A DNA stretch of 64,000 bases, taken from Croceivirga sp. (lineage in GTDB: Bacteria > Bacteroidota > Bacteroidia > Flavobacteriales > Flavobacteriaceae). The first letter of the stretch is position 1. Every line of letters begins with the position of its first letter. Shown piece after piece: positions 36,054 through 45,474 of this stretch. The stretch lies in assembly GCA_028284665.1 (NCBI GenBank), contig JANQRG010000019.1:62001-126000 (forward strand). The letters are read 5' to 3'. The position numbers and the translations under genes are program-made. Below the pieces are notes generated by a model, which had not been told where the DNA came from, searched no databases, and was given only the letters and a program-made list of their open reading frames with translations.

Positions 36054-36935
36054 TTAGTTTCTGCGGTCTTCGCCCCACAGCAGCTTATTCCTTAAGGTTT
36101 TGAGAAAGCCTTCTGATTTGTACTCAATCATTTTTATCCGAAAAGGGGATTTTTGTACAATAATCTCTTTCCCATTGGGAATTGTAGCAATTCGTGAATC
36201 CAAGGATACCAGGTGATTTTCCTCTCTACCGGATACTTTTAGCCGAATACGGGTATCGTCAGAGATCACAAAAGGACGTGCGTTCAAATTGTGTGGTGCT
36301 ATGGGCGTTAGCACCAACGATTTTGCGTTAGGTGCAATTACAGGTCCGCCACAACTCAACGAATATCCTGTAGAACCTGTTGGCGTGGAGACGATCAAAC
36401 CGTCTGCCCAATAAGACGTCAGATACTCGTCATTCAGGTAGGTCTCTACGGTTATCATGGAAGTGGTATCCTTACGGCTTACCGTTATTTCGTTCAATGC
36501 AAAGTTTAAATCACCAAAAGCCTCAATATTGGAGTCCAGGCAAATTTCGACAAGGCTTCGTTCTTCAATACTAAATTCACCCGCCAAGAATTCGGTGACC
36601 ACTTTCCGAATGTCCGTTTTCTTAAAAATAGATAAGAAGCCTAATCGACCTGTATTTACCCCGACCATAGGGATCCCTAAGTCGCGAACATAAGTGACCG
36701 CCCGCAACATAGTACCATCCCCTCCTAAGCTGATGAACATATCAAAAGAGCTATCTAAACCATTTTCCAAGGAAAACACGGAACAGTTTTTTCGACTTGA
36801 GAACCCAGGCACCCGTTTTGAAAATTCGACTTCAACAGCGATATGAGCGTTGTTCTTGTCAAGCTCTTCCAAAAGCTCCATAAGATAGGGGACGTCTTCC
36901 TCCAATAGTAGTTGACCGAAAATGGCGACGCGCAT
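36054..36935 (-). CDS. nadK: NAD kinase
   Basis: The 293-residue enzyme phosphorylates NAD to NADP. It has the catalytic GGDGTMLRAV loop, the NAD-binding FALNEITVSR and the glycine-rich ADGLIVSTPTGSTGYSLSCGGPVI. It follows the CBS gene with only one base between stop and start, so the two are coupled. Length fits the family (about 290). Confidence 0.97.
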   Translation of the reverse strand: MRVAIFGQLLLEEDVPYLMELLEELDKNNAHIAVEVEFSKRVPGFSSRKNCSVFSLENGLDSSFDMFISLGGDGTMLRAVTYVRDLGIPMVGVNTGRLGFLSIFKKTDIRKVVTEFLAGEFSIEERSLVEICLDSNIEAFGDLNFALNEITVSRKDTTSMITVETYLNDEYLTSYWADGLIVSTPTGSTGYSLSCGGPVIAPNAKSLVLTPIAPHNLNARPFVISDDTRIRLKVSGREENHLVSLDSRIATIPNGKEIIVQKSPFRIKMIEYKSEGFLKTLRNKLLWGEDRRN

Positions 36936-36936
36936 C

Positions 36937-37602
36937 TTACACGTTTAGATATTTGTCCAAATAATCGGATCGCTGCTTCAAATCCTCCATAAACTGATCG
37001 TCATTGGTACCGGATAGTATGGTGTACCCGTATCTTCTGAACGTTTGGATCACTTCGTTCAGATTTGTTCCATTTACCTTTAACGTAACCTGGATAAGAT
37101 CGTTCTGATTATCTGTAATAAAGGCGCCTAACAATCGGCTGTTATTGCTTTCCACGATCTGGGATATCTCGCTCATGGAATAATCCTTAATCCCTTTGGA
37201 AATAATTAAAATACCACCGGGCTCAGTGAAAAAAGGGGTAGCGATGAAAAGGGCAACAATATCGTTGAGGTCATAGTATCCTAAAACCCTATTTGCTTCA
37301 TCCAATACCGGAAGTATGTTGGCTTCGTTTCGGGCAAACTTCTCCAACACATCCAGCCATAGGGTCCCATTGGTTACGGAAAATGTCTCCAATTGATATC
37401 GGAACTCTTCTATTAACGTCCCGGGTTCAAAGCATCCCAGGTCATTTTCTGAAAGTAACCCCAAAAAAACACCGTCTTCAATTACTGCAGCATGCGAAAA
37501 ATGGGTTTCCTCAAAAAAAGTAATTACGGCATCCAGGGTATCGCCTACCTGAAAAACCGGCAAAGCAAATAAGATGTGATCCTGAATGTTGATTCCTTCC
37601 AT
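36937..37602 (-). CDS. CBS domain-containing protein
   Basis: The 221-residue cytoplasmic protein has paired CBS motifs in the first 130 residues (FQVGDTLDAVITFFEETHFSHAAVIEDGVFLGLLSENDL; LEKFARNEANILPVLDEANRVLGYYDLNDIVALF). An ACT-like C-terminal half follows (GILIISKGIKDYSMSEISQIVESNNSRLLGAFITD). CBS pairs usually bind adenine nucleotides. Its tight coupling to nadK suggests a regulator of NADP supply, which is inference. Confidence 0.88.
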   Translation of the reverse strand: MEGINIQDHILFALPVFQVGDTLDAVITFFEETHFSHAAVIEDGVFLGLLSENDLGCFEPGTLIEEFRYQLETFSVTNGTLWLDVLEKFARNEANILPVLDEANRVLGYYDLNDIVALFIATPFFTEPGGILIISKGIKDYSMSEISQIVESNNSRLLGAFITDNQNDLIQVTLKVNGTNLNEVIQTFRRYGYTILSGTNDDQFMEDLKQRSDYLDKYLNV

Positions 37603-37681
37603 ACGCCAACAAAACTACAAATTATAGCGCGCAAAAGGCGTGCCCTTTTTGTATTTTTGCAGCTTCTTAATTGGAAAAAGG

Positions 37682-38395
37682 ATGACCCAACTCAGCGTCA
37701 ACATAAATAAACTGGCCACTTTGAGAAATTCAAGGGGGGGAAATCTCCCGAACCTGGTGAAATCTGCCCAGGATATTGAGGCCTTTGGGGCACAGGGAAT
37801 CACCATACATCCAAGGCCGGATGAGCGGCATATCCGATATCAGGACGCCCGGGATTTAAAAACAGTAGTACACACGGAATTGAATATTGAGGGCAATCCG
37901 ATCCCCAAATTCATTGATCTTGTCCTGGAAGTCCAACCTACCCAGGTAACCCTTGTGCCGGATGCCGAAGATGCCATCACCTCCAGTGCCGGATGGGATA
38001 CTGTAAAGCACAAAGATTTCTTATCGGATGTAATCGGCACCTTCAAGGAAAAAGGAATTCGCACTTCAATTTTTGTCGATCCCGATCCGAAAATGGTGGC
38101 TGGGGCCGTTGCAACCGGAACAGACAGAATTGAACTGTACACCGAAAGCTATGCCAAAGCCTTTTCCAGGGGAAATCCCCAGGGGATTCAATCGTATATC
38201 GCCGCCGCCCTTGAGGCCAATGCAGCAGGACTTGGCCTGAATGCAGGCCATGATTTAAATCTGGACAACATAAAATACTTCAAAGAAAATATTCCCGATC
38301 TGTTGGAGGTGTCCATTGGACATGCTTTGATCTGCGAAGCGATCTACCTGGGCCTTGAAAATGTGGTCAATATGTATTTACACCGATTAAAATGA
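37682..38395 (+). CDS. pdxJ: pyridoxine 5'-phosphate synthase
   Basis: From the ATG at 37682 (MTQLSVNINKLATLRNSRGGNLPN) the protein is about 237 residues, the family length. PdxJ condenses deoxyxylulose-phosphate and aminoacetone-phosphate to PNP. Family blocks seen are ITIHPRPDERHIRYQDARDL, FVDPDPKMVAGAVATGTDRIELYTESYA and LGLNAGHDLNLDNIKYF. Its stop overlaps the next gene by 4 bp. It diverges from the CBS-nadK block. Confidence 0.97.
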   Translation: MTQLSVNINKLATLRNSRGGNLPNLVKSAQDIEAFGAQGITIHPRPDERHIRYQDARDLKTVVHTELNIEGNPIPKFIDLVLEVQPTQVTLVPDAEDAITSSAGWDTVKHKDFLSDVIGTFKEKGIRTSIFVDPDPKMVAGAVATGTDRIELYTESYAKAFSRGNPQGIQSYIAAALEANAAGLGLNAGHDLNLDNIKYFKENIPDLLEVSIGHALICEAIYLGLENVVNMYLHRLK

Positions 38396-39165
38396 GTAAG
38401 ATCCTTCATTCAACAATTCTTGGTGAAGGGACACCCATGCTGATTTTACATGGATTTTTGGGCATGTCCGATAACTGGAAAACGCTCGGGAACCGATTCG
38501 CAGAACATGGTTTTCAGGTACATTTAATAGATCAGCGAAATCACGGAAGAAGTTTCCATGATGTTGTCTTTGACTATGATACTCTGGCAGCAGACCTTAA
38601 CGAATATATAGCATATCACCAATTGGAAAGATCCCACCTTCTAGGTCATTCCATGGGTGGAAAAACAGTCATGCAATTTGCTGTGCAAAACCCAAACCAG
38701 GTGAATAAACTTTTGGTTGCGGACATTGCCCCAAGATACTATCCTCCCCATCATCAGAGAATCATTGATGCCTTGCTTTCTTTAGACCTGGAAAGTATAG
38801 GTAGCAGATCTGAAGCGGACAAGCGACTTTCCGAACAAATTGAGGATTTTGGTGTACGCCAGTTTTTACTTAAAAATCTCTACTGGCGAGAAAAAGGAAA
38901 ATTAGGTTTTCGATGTAACCTGGACATCCTGCAGCATCGGTTGGACGAAATAGGAGCCCCCCTTGCTACAGCCAATACTTTTGAGGGGCCAACACTGTTT
39001 CTACGTGGCGGCCGGTCCGATTATATTCGTCCTGAGGATCAAACGCTTATAGAAAAACACTTCCCAAATGCTAAAACCAACACCATAGAAAACGCTGGTC
39101 ATTGGCTACACGCCGAAAACCCGTCACAATTCTTTGAAAAAGCCATGGTTTTTTTGGATTCGTAA
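38392..39165 (+). CDS. alpha/beta hydrolase (YbfF-like esterase)
   Basis: The 257-residue enzyme has the oxyanion loop LHGFLGMSDNWKTLG, the nucleophile elbow LLGHSMGGKTVMQF, an acid region at RGGRSDYI and the catalytic His in NAGHWLHAENP. This matches the YbfF group of small esterases. It is translationally coupled (ATGA) to pdxJ. A link to B6 metabolism is not established; the pairing is common in Flavobacteriia. Confidence 0.92.
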   Translation: MSKILHSTILGEGTPMLILHGFLGMSDNWKTLGNRFAEHGFQVHLIDQRNHGRSFHDVVFDYDTLAADLNEYIAYHQLERSHLLGHSMGGKTVMQFAVQNPNQVNKLLVADIAPRYYPPHHQRIIDALLSLDLESIGSRSEADKRLSEQIEDFGVRQFLLKNLYWREKGKLGFRCNLDILQHRLDEIGAPLATANTFEGPTLFLRGGRSDYIRPEDQTLIEKHFPNAKTNTIENAGHWLHAENPSQFFEKAMVFLDS

Positions 39166-39180
39166 AATAGCCTCCTTTTT

Positions 39181-39196
39181 ATTATGCATGCATAAT
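39181..39196. promoter_or_regulatory. 16-bp palindrome ATTATGCATGCATAAT, candidate operator
   Basis: Perfect palindrome identical to the core of the 26-bp site at 11954-11979. It ends 16 bp before the proposed -33 box of the SGNH gene. Two exact copies of a 16-mer, both in promoter regions, suggest one shared regulator. Confidence 0.55.
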
Positions 39197-39212
39197 TTTT
39201 TTAGGCCTTTCA

Positions 39213-39243
39213 TTGCGTGACTAATAAATTTCCGCTAGTTTTG
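39213..39243 (+). promoter_or_regulatory. promoter of the SGNH lipoprotein gene
   Basis: TTG at 39213 and TAGTTTTG at 39236 are 20 nt apart and fit the Bacteroidota -33/-7 consensus exactly. The start codon is 54 bp downstream. Confidence 0.6.
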
Positions 39244-39296
39244 GCAATACTCAGTTAACTTTTATTTCAACTTAAACTAACATAATCCTTTTACAC

Positions 39297-40820
39297 ATGA
39301 AAAAGTTGCTTGCACTGCTGCCTGTTGTTGGGCTTTTTTTGGTTGCTTGTGAAGATGATGATAGCACAGTAACGGATGACATGCAGATGGAAGATCCGAT
39401 AGTTATTACTAGTGGCTCCGCAGATTTTACAAACTATGTTGCTCTTGGCAATTCCTTGACCGCAGGGTTTTCGGATAATGCGCTTTTTGCTATGGGTCAG
39501 GAAGCCTCCTTTCCCAATATGTTGGCTAGTAATTTTGCACTTGCAGGGGGAGGCGATTTCAGTATTCCTTTTATGGCGGATGATTTAGGTGGCGCCACTT
39601 TAGCGGGTGAACCTATTTTGGGAAATAGGTTGATTCTTTCTTTCGCCACAGGTTCTCCTGCACCTGTGCCTGTGGATACCTTAACTTTTGCCACGGAAAT
39701 TTCCCAAACGCTTTCCGGGCCCTTTAACAATATGGGCGTTCCCGGAGCAAAAAGCTACCATTTGTTAGCGCCGGGATATGGCAATGTTGCAGGTCTTGCC
39801 GTAGGAGCTGCTAACCCTTACTTTGCGCGATTCGCTTCTTCCCCCGATGCTACCATACTCGGAGACGCTGCAGCACAGAATCCTTCTTTCTTCTCCTTAT
39901 GGATAGGAAACAATGATATTTTGGGATATGTTACCGCTGGTGGTGCCGGAATGGACCAAACCGGAAACCCGGACCCCAGCACCTATGGCGGTCCTGACAT
40001 CTCGGATCCCAACGTAGTGGCGGGTTCCATTGATGCCATTCTCCAGCAAATGGAAGCCATTGGCGCAGAGGGAGTAATTGCCAACCTCCCGGATGTGACC
40101 AGTATTCCTTTCTTAACTACCGTTCCGTACAATCCTGTTCCCTTAGACCAGGCTACCGCCGACCTATTGAATGGCGCTTATGCTGCCTACAACGGAGGGC
40201 TACAACTGGCCGCTGCTCCTGTAGCAGCTGGTGGCTTGGGATTAATAACTCCCGAAGAAGCTGCGAGAAGAACCATCGTTTTTGAAGCAGGAGATACCAA
40301 TGCTGCTGTTATCATTGATGAGGATCTGACCGATTTAACTTTTGTAAATCCAGCCTTGATCAATATGCGACAAACCACTCCGGAAGACCTTATCGTACTT
40401 CCGGCGAGTACTTTTATCGGTACCCTTGCGAATCCCATGGATCCGACCTCCATCAACGGTGTTGCCGTCCCACTGGCAGATCAATGGGTATTGACCCCGG
40501 AAGAACAAGCTATTGCCAACGCTGCTTTAATCGCTTATAATACCCTGATTGAGGGGTTGGCAGTAGAATATGACCTGGCTTTTGTAGACGCTAATGCGCT
40601 TCTCGTTGAATTACGTGACTCTGGCATTACCATGCCAGATGGTAGTGTAGTTACCGCAAATTTTGGTACCGGAGGAGGTTTCTCTTTAGATGGTGTACAT
40701 CCTTCGCCAAGGGGATATGCAATTCTGGCCAATGCCTTTGTTGCAGCGATCAATCAAAAATACGGGTCTAACCTGCCTGGAGTAAATCCTCTGGATTTTA
40801 CAGGTTTATACCTTAATTAA
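39297..40820 (+). CDS. SGNH/GDSL-type hydrolase lipoprotein
   Basis: The 507-residue protein has a lipoprotein signal (MKKLLALLPVVGLFLVAC) followed by EDDDS, an acidic stretch like the surface-export signal of Capnocytophaga lipoproteins. SGNH blocks are present: YVALGNSLTAGF (nucleophile Ser), SLWIGNNDILGYV (Gly/Asn) and the C-terminal DGVHPSPRGYAIL (Asp/His). The family hydrolyses esters of lipids or sugars. At 507 residues it is longer than a minimal SGNH domain, with a large insertion between the blocks. It is probably monocistronic, with its own promoter and a terminator hairpin. Confidence 0.9.
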   Translation: MKKLLALLPVVGLFLVACEDDDSTVTDDMQMEDPIVITSGSADFTNYVALGNSLTAGFSDNALFAMGQEASFPNMLASNFALAGGGDFSIPFMADDLGGATLAGEPILGNRLILSFATGSPAPVPVDTLTFATEISQTLSGPFNNMGVPGAKSYHLLAPGYGNVAGLAVGAANPYFARFASSPDATILGDAAAQNPSFFSLWIGNNDILGYVTAGGAGMDQTGNPDPSTYGGPDISDPNVVAGSIDAILQQMEAIGAEGVIANLPDVTSIPFLTTVPYNPVPLDQATADLLNGAYAAYNGGLQLAAAPVAAGGLGLITPEEAARRTIVFEAGDTNAAVIIDEDLTDLTFVNPALINMRQTTPEDLIVLPASTFIGTLANPMDPTSINGVAVPLADQWVLTPEEQAIANAALIAYNTLIEGLAVEYDLAFVDANALLVELRDSGITMPDGSVVTANFGTGGGFSLDGVHPSPRGYAILANAFVAAINQKYGSNLPGVNPLDFTGLYLN

Positions 40821-40840
40821 AAGCATAAAAAACGTATCTT

Positions 40841-40865
40841 AAGGCACCGCATTTCCGGTGCCTTA
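40841..40865 (+). terminator. terminator hairpin after SGNH gene
   Basis: AAGGCACCG pairs with CGGTGCCTT around CATTTC, 20 bp after the stop. The T-run is poor. It covers the GTG start that the ORF track gives the next gene. Confidence 0.65.
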
Positions 40866-40881
40866 TGTATTTGGGAACAAA

Positions 40882-41232
40882 ATGAAGCTAATTCTACGTG
40901 TCTTATTAAGTGCATTGGCCGTAGTCATCCTTGCCAAGGTGCTACCCGGTGCTTCAGTAGATTCTTATGTTACGGCAATCATCGTGGCTATAGTATTGAG
41001 TCTGTTAAACTTCCTGGTTAAACCCATCCTGATCATTCTCACGCTTCCTATTACCATTATTTCCCTGGGGTTGTTCCTGCTATTCATTAATGCCATAATT
41101 ATCCTCCTGGCGGACTATTTTATTGCCGGGTTTCAGGTACAAAATGTATGGTGGGCGCTATTGTTTAGCCTTTTACTTTCCCTGCTGCAGTCCATCTTGT
41201 TCTCTTTGTTAAAAGAGGATAAAAAAAAGTAA
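40882..41232 (+). CDS. phage holin family (PF04020-like) four-helix membrane protein
   Basis: From the ATG at 40882 (MKLILRVLLSALAVVILAKVLPG) the protein is about 116 residues with four hydrophobic helices. NFLVKPILIILTLPITIISLGLFLLFINAIIILLADYFIAGF is the family signature. Despite the family name it is a common chromosomal membrane protein and no phage genes are near. Function is unknown. The ORF-track start eight codons earlier lies in a terminator hairpin. Confidence 0.88.
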   Translation: MKLILRVLLSALAVVILAKVLPGASVDSYVTAIIVAIVLSLLNFLVKPILIILTLPITIISLGLFLLFINAIIILLADYFIAGFQVQNVWWALLFSLLLSLLQSILFSLLKEDKKK

Positions 41233-41267
41233 GTTTTCTCACTGATATACAACTTATTAAAAAGTTG

Positions 41268-41295
41268 TTGAACAAGGCAAATTGTAGTACTTTTG
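41268..41295 (+). promoter_or_regulatory. promoter of tig
   Basis: TTG at 41268 and TACTTTTG at 41288 are 17 nt apart, a good match to the Bacteroidota promoter, 25 bp ahead of the tig ATG. Confidence 0.55.
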
Positions 41296-41320
41296 CCAGC
41301 CATTACAATCAGGAGTTTTT

Positions 41321-42643
41321 ATGAATATTTCTAAAGAGCAGATAGACGACTTGAATGCCGTGGTCAAGGTGGCCATCACTAAGGAAGATTACGAAGATAA
41401 AGTAAATACCATCCTAAGGAATTACCGAAAGCAGGCTAATATACCTGGGTTTCGAAAAGGACAAGTTCCTATGGGGCTGATCAAAAAGCAATATGGGAAG
41501 GCCGTTCTGGTTGATGAAGTGAACAAATTGTTGCAAGATCATCTGAACAAGTATCTTACTGAAGAAAAACTGGACGTACTGGGAAATCCTCTTCCCAAGG
41601 CGCAGGACGACTTTGACTGGGACAATGAAAACTTTGATTTTGAATTTGAATTAGGGCTGGCTCCAGAATTTGAGGCGAAATTAAAAACCAAAAAGCCAAT
41701 CATACATTATACGATTGTTGCCGATAAAAAAATGGTTGCCGAACAGGTAAACCGTCTGCAAAAGCAATATGGTAAAATTGTAGCCAAGGATACCGTCGCC
41801 AAAAATCATGAGCTTACTGGAAAATTTGAAAATGTAGAAGCGGAAATTGACAATACCGCCACCGTTGAGATAGAGAAATTAAAAAGTAAAAAAGCCGTTG
41901 ACGCATTGCTTGGGAAAAAACCCGGGGATACCGTAAGCTTGAAAACCAAGGGGCTTTTTAAGGAAGACTACTTACTATCTTCTTCCTTGGGTATTGCACG
42001 CGAAAAGGCAGAAAAGCTAAACGTTGATGTGAATTTCACCATTCAGGAAATCAATGAACGAGAGTTAGTGACATTGGATCAGGAATTCTTCGATAAGCTT
42101 TTTGGAAAAGACGTAGTTGCATCGGAAGCGGAAATGAAGGAAAAAATAAAGGCCGATTCCGAAAAACAATTCGAGCAGCAGTCCGATCAAAAGCTATTAA
42201 ACGATATTACCGAAAAACTGATCGAAGAAACCAAGTTTGAACTTCCCGCTGAGTTCCTTAAAAAATGGATCCAATTAAGTGGAGAAAAAGAGATGACCGA
42301 AGAGGAAGCGGCAGAAGAGTACACTCAATCTGAGAAAGGACTCCGGTATCAGCTTATTGAAGGAAAGATCATCAAAGAAAATAATCTTCAGGTACAATTT
42401 GACGAACTAAAGGAATTTGCCAAGGGCTTTATCAGATCTCAAATGGCACAATACGGGCATATGGATCCTCAGGAAGAAGAACTGGAGAATATCGCTGCCC
42501 GGGTTTTAGGAAATCAGGAAGAAGTAAAACGCCTCTCCGAACAGTTAATGAGTCAAAAGCTCCTACAATTGTATAAGGAACAGTGCAACCTTAAAACCAA
42601 GGAGATCAGTTATGAAAACTTTGTAAAAGAGGTGTACGGATAG
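41321..42643 (+). CDS. tig: trigger factor
   Basis: The 440-residue ribosome-associated chaperone has the N-terminal ribosome-binding signature (IPGFRKGQVPMGLIKKQYGKAVLVDEVNKLL), a central PPIase-like domain and a helical C-terminal domain (EFAKGFIRSQMAQYGHMDPQEEELENIAARVL). The central domain is divergent from the proteobacterial one, as usual in Bacteroidota. It is followed by a strong terminator and then clpP-clpX, the standard quality-control neighbourhood. Confidence 0.95.
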   Translation: MNISKEQIDDLNAVVKVAITKEDYEDKVNTILRNYRKQANIPGFRKGQVPMGLIKKQYGKAVLVDEVNKLLQDHLNKYLTEEKLDVLGNPLPKAQDDFDWDNENFDFEFELGLAPEFEAKLKTKKPIIHYTIVADKKMVAEQVNRLQKQYGKIVAKDTVAKNHELTGKFENVEAEIDNTATVEIEKLKSKKAVDALLGKKPGDTVSLKTKGLFKEDYLLSSSLGIAREKAEKLNVDVNFTIQEINERELVTLDQEFFDKLFGKDVVASEAEMKEKIKADSEKQFEQQSDQKLLNDITEKLIEETKFELPAEFLKKWIQLSGEKEMTEEEAAEEYTQSEKGLRYQLIEGKIIKENNLQVQFDELKEFAKGFIRSQMAQYGHMDPQEEELENIAARVLGNQEEVKRLSEQLMSQKLLQLYKEQCNLKTKEISYENFVKEVYG

Positions 42644-42668
42644 CGCACCAAATAATTGTATCTTTACC

Positions 42669-42702
42669 GTTCTGGATTTGTCATAATCCAGAACTTTTTT
42701 TT
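42669..42702 (+). terminator. Rho-independent terminator after tig
   Basis: GTTCTGGATT and AATCCAGAAC form a perfect 10-bp stem with a six-base loop, followed by eight T. It separates tig from clpP. Confidence 0.93.
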
Positions 42703-42726
42703 GTAAAAAAATCTAGGATAAATCCA

Positions 42727-43407
42727 ATGGATTACGGAAAAGAATTTGAAAAATACGCTACAAAGCACCACGGGGTCAACAGCATGTACTACGATCAGAT
42801 TATCAGCAGCATGTTGCCGGTAAATATGACCCCGAATATTATCGAAGAACGTCAAATGAACATTGCGGTATTCGATGTGTTTTCCAGGCTCATGATGGAT
42901 CGCATTATCTTCATGGGTACCGGAATTAACGACCAGGTAGCCAACATTGTGCAAGCCCAGTTGTTGTTCTTGGAAAGTACCGATGCCTCTAAAGACATTT
43001 CCATTTACATTAATTCCCCCGGAGGAGGGGTCTATGCAGGTTTGGGAATTTATGATACGATGCAGTTCATTAAACCTGATGTGGCCACCATTTGTACAGG
43101 AATTGCCGCCTCAATGGCTGCGGTACTACTATGTGCCGGGCAAAAAGGAAAACGCAGTGGTTTACCGCATTCAAGGGTAATGATCCACCAGCCGCTTTCG
43201 GGAGTGCAAGGCCAGGCCAGCGATATCGAAATTGCAGCTCAGGAGGTACTGAAGATCAAAGACGAATTATACCATATTATTGCCAATCATTCCGAACAAC
43301 CTTTTGATAAGATCTATGAAGACAGCGATCGGGATTACTGGATGAAAGCAGAAGAGGCCAAAGCCTATGGAATGATTGATGAAATATTGGTAAGGGATAA
43401 GGCATAA
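42727..43407 (+). CDS. clpP: ATP-dependent Clp protease proteolytic subunit
   Basis: The 226-residue serine protease has the catalytic Ser in CTGIAASMAAVLLCAG, the His in SRVMIHQPLSG and ISIYINSPGGGVYAGLGIYDTMQF. The N-terminal extension (KYATKHHGVNSMYYDQIISS) is longer than in E. coli, as typical for Bacteroidota. It forms the two-ring chamber served by ClpX, encoded 70 bp downstream. Confidence 0.97.
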   Translation: MDYGKEFEKYATKHHGVNSMYYDQIISSMLPVNMTPNIIEERQMNIAVFDVFSRLMMDRIIFMGTGINDQVANIVQAQLLFLESTDASKDISIYINSPGGGVYAGLGIYDTMQFIKPDVATICTGIAASMAAVLLCAGQKGKRSGLPHSRVMIHQPLSGVQGQASDIEIAAQEVLKIKDELYHIIANHSEQPFDKIYEDSDRDYWMKAEEAKAYGMIDEILVRDKA

Positions 43408-43477
43408 TTTCCAACCAAACGAATAGAATTTTATTGCCCTTTTAACGTTATAAGGGTTCGCTTAAAACCAATTGACC

Positions 43478-44713
43478 ATGGCAAAGGAAGAACTGGAGTG
43501 TTCGTTTTGCGGCAGGAAAAAATCGGAAACCAATCTATTGATTGCCGGTTTGGATGCCCATATTTGTGATCGTTGTATAGAACAGGCGTATAGTATTGTC
43601 GCAGAAGAATCCAAACAAGCCAAAAACAATGACCTCTCCTCAGAGTTGGTGTTGAAGAAACCTATTGAGATCAAGGACTTTCTGGACACGTTTATCATTG
43701 GGCAGGAGCGTACCAAAAAAGTAATGTCCGTCGCGGTCTACAACCACTACAAACGGTTGCTACAGCCAAAAAGCAAGGATGACGGCATAGAGATCCAAAA
43801 GAGTAACATTGTAATGGTAGGTCAAACCGGAACCGGTAAAACCTTAATAGCAAAGACCATTGCTAAAATGTTGAATGTACCCCTTGCTATCGTAGACGCT
43901 ACTGTACTCACAGAAGCCGGTTATGTGGGAGAAGATGTAGAGAGTATTTTGACGCGTTTATTGCAGGCAGCCGATTATAACCTTGAAAAGGCGGAACGCG
44001 GTATCGTTTTTATTGATGAGATTGACAAAATTGCGCGTAAAAGCGATAACCCATCCATTACCCGGGATGTTTCCGGAGAAGGTGTGCAACAAGGACTTTT
44101 AAAGCTTTTGGAGGGAACTGTGGTTAATGTCCCTCCCAAGGGAGGACGCAAACATCCGGATCAAAAATTTATTGAGGTCAATACGGAAAACATCTTATTT
44201 GTGGCAGGAGGAGCTTTTGATGGAATTGAACGTATTATTACCAAACGTCTTAATATGCAAGCGGTTGGCTACAGCGCTTCCAAAGCTGAAGACAGACTGG
44301 ATGCGGAGAATATCCTGCAATACATCATCCCAAAAGACCTGAAGGAATTTGGTCTGATTCCGGAAATTATTGGCCGATTGCCCGTACTTACCCATATGAA
44401 TCCTTTGGACGAAAAAGCCCTCAGGGCCATTTTAACGGAACCAAAGAATGCGATTATCAAGCAATATGAAAAGCTTTTTGCCATGGATGGTATTACGTTC
44501 AGTATTACCGAGCAGGCGTTGGGGTATATTGTTGATAAAGCAGTAGAGTACAAATTGGGCGCCCGTGGACTGCGTTCTTTGTGTGAAGCTATTTTTACCG
44601 ATGCTATGTTTATGCTCCCCAGCAGTGAAGAAAACGATTTTAAAGTGACCAAGGCCTATGCGGAAGAAAAATTGTCCGTGGAAACTATGAACAAATTAAA
44701 AGCCGTTTCTTAA
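43478..44713 (+). CDS. clpX: ATP-dependent Clp protease ATP-binding subunit ClpX
   Basis: From the ATG at 43478 the protein is about 411 residues. It has the zinc-binding domain ([26 protein letters not shown]), Walker [14 protein letters not shown], Walker [13 protein letters not shown], the pore-loop region GYVGEDVES and the C-terminal [13 protein letters not shown]. It unfolds substrates and feeds them to ClpP. The ORF track begins at a TTG two codons earlier. Confidence 0.98.
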   Translation: MAKEELECSFCGRKKSETNLLIAGLDAHICDRCIEQAYSIVAEESKQAKNNDLSSELVLKKPIEIKDFLDTFIIGQERTKKVMSVAVYNHYKRLLQPKSKDDGIEIQKSNIVMVGQTGTGKTLIAKTIAKMLNVPLAIVDATVLTEAGYVGEDVESILTRLLQAADYNLEKAERGIVFIDEIDKIARKSDNPSITRDVSGEGVQQGLLKLLEGTVVNVPPKGGRKHPDQKFIEVNTENILFVAGGAFDGIERIITKRLNMQAVGYSASKAEDRLDAENILQYIIPKDLKEFGLIPEIIGRLPVLTHMNPLDEKALRAILTEPKNAIIKQYEKLFAMDGITFSITEQALGYIVDKAVEYKLGARGLRSLCEAIFTDAMFMLPSSEENDFKVTKAYAEEKLSVETMNKLKAVS

Positions 44714-44779
44714 AACAACAACTCAATTGACAAAGTAGGCATGCCCTATTGAGCCGTCCTACTATTCCCCGTTGGTAAC

Positions 44780-45319
44780 TTACACTGCTGCCTTTGTTAC
44801 TTTATGTAGCATGTTCATGCAAACATCATCGATGATCTTTTCATCGGAATAGAGTTCATGACCAAAATTGGGGATCAGCTTTAGGTCCACACCAAGATCA
44901 TTGGCCCAGTGTAGGCCTGGTTTGAATGTATCACAGGCTCCATAGATCAATTCAAGGTCGCAGTCCGGCCGTACGGTCTCGAATCGAATTCTGGTGGCCG
45001 AAATAGCCGTCAGGGATTTCATGGGCCAACCTTTTAAGCCCGCTTTCCAGGCAATAGTACCTCCTGTGCTAAAGGCCAGAACATGGACAGGTGTGGTTTC
45101 CCTTTTCAACAAATGGGCAACGGCTACATCAATACCGCCCTCCACAAAGGCATTGTGAATGTTTTCTTCCGTCTGTACCGGAATATCCAGGGTAGCCAAC
45201 TGTTGTATATCGTAAAACTGAATGTTGTAGTATTGTTGTAGGTAGCCAAAATAGGAGGTAATCCATAGTCCTTTTTTAATGCCCCACATGTCGGAAAGGA
45301 CCACTAATTTTTCTGCCAT
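44780..45319 (-). CDS. small alpha/beta-hydrolase-like protein
   Basis: The 179-residue protein starts MAEKLVVLSDMWGIKKGLW. It has a nucleophile-elbow-like VLAFSTGGTIAWK (Ala replaces the usual first Gly), an acid candidate in YGACDTFKPG and a His in IPNFGHELYSDE. It is shorter than most esterases because it lacks a cap domain. No signal peptide. It lies downstream of the GH3 gene on the same strand with a 155-bp gap. The substrate is unknown. Confidence 0.72.
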   Translation of the reverse strand: MAEKLVVLSDMWGIKKGLWITSYFGYLQQYYNIQFYDIQQLATLDIPVQTEENIHNAFVEGGIDVAVAHLLKRETTPVHVLAFSTGGTIAWKAGLKGWPMKSLTAISATRIRFETVRPDCDLELIYGACDTFKPGLHWANDLGVDLKLIPNFGHELYSDEKIIDDVCMNMLHKVTKAAV

Positions 45320-45474
45320 AATTTTAAAGTTGTAAGTTTTTGGTAATTTAAAAGTGTTTACAAAACGGCGTTTTCCCCAAAATATTGGTTCATTGGAATT
45401 TTTTGTTCGATAAACTACACAAATCTACGAAAACGTTTTCGTAAAATTACATTTCTCTGTGCAGATGGTGGTAA

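Noticed and set aside
40882-41232. Holin gene as a sign of a prophage
   Set aside because: The PF04020-like family is a common chromosomal membrane protein and no phage genes surround it.
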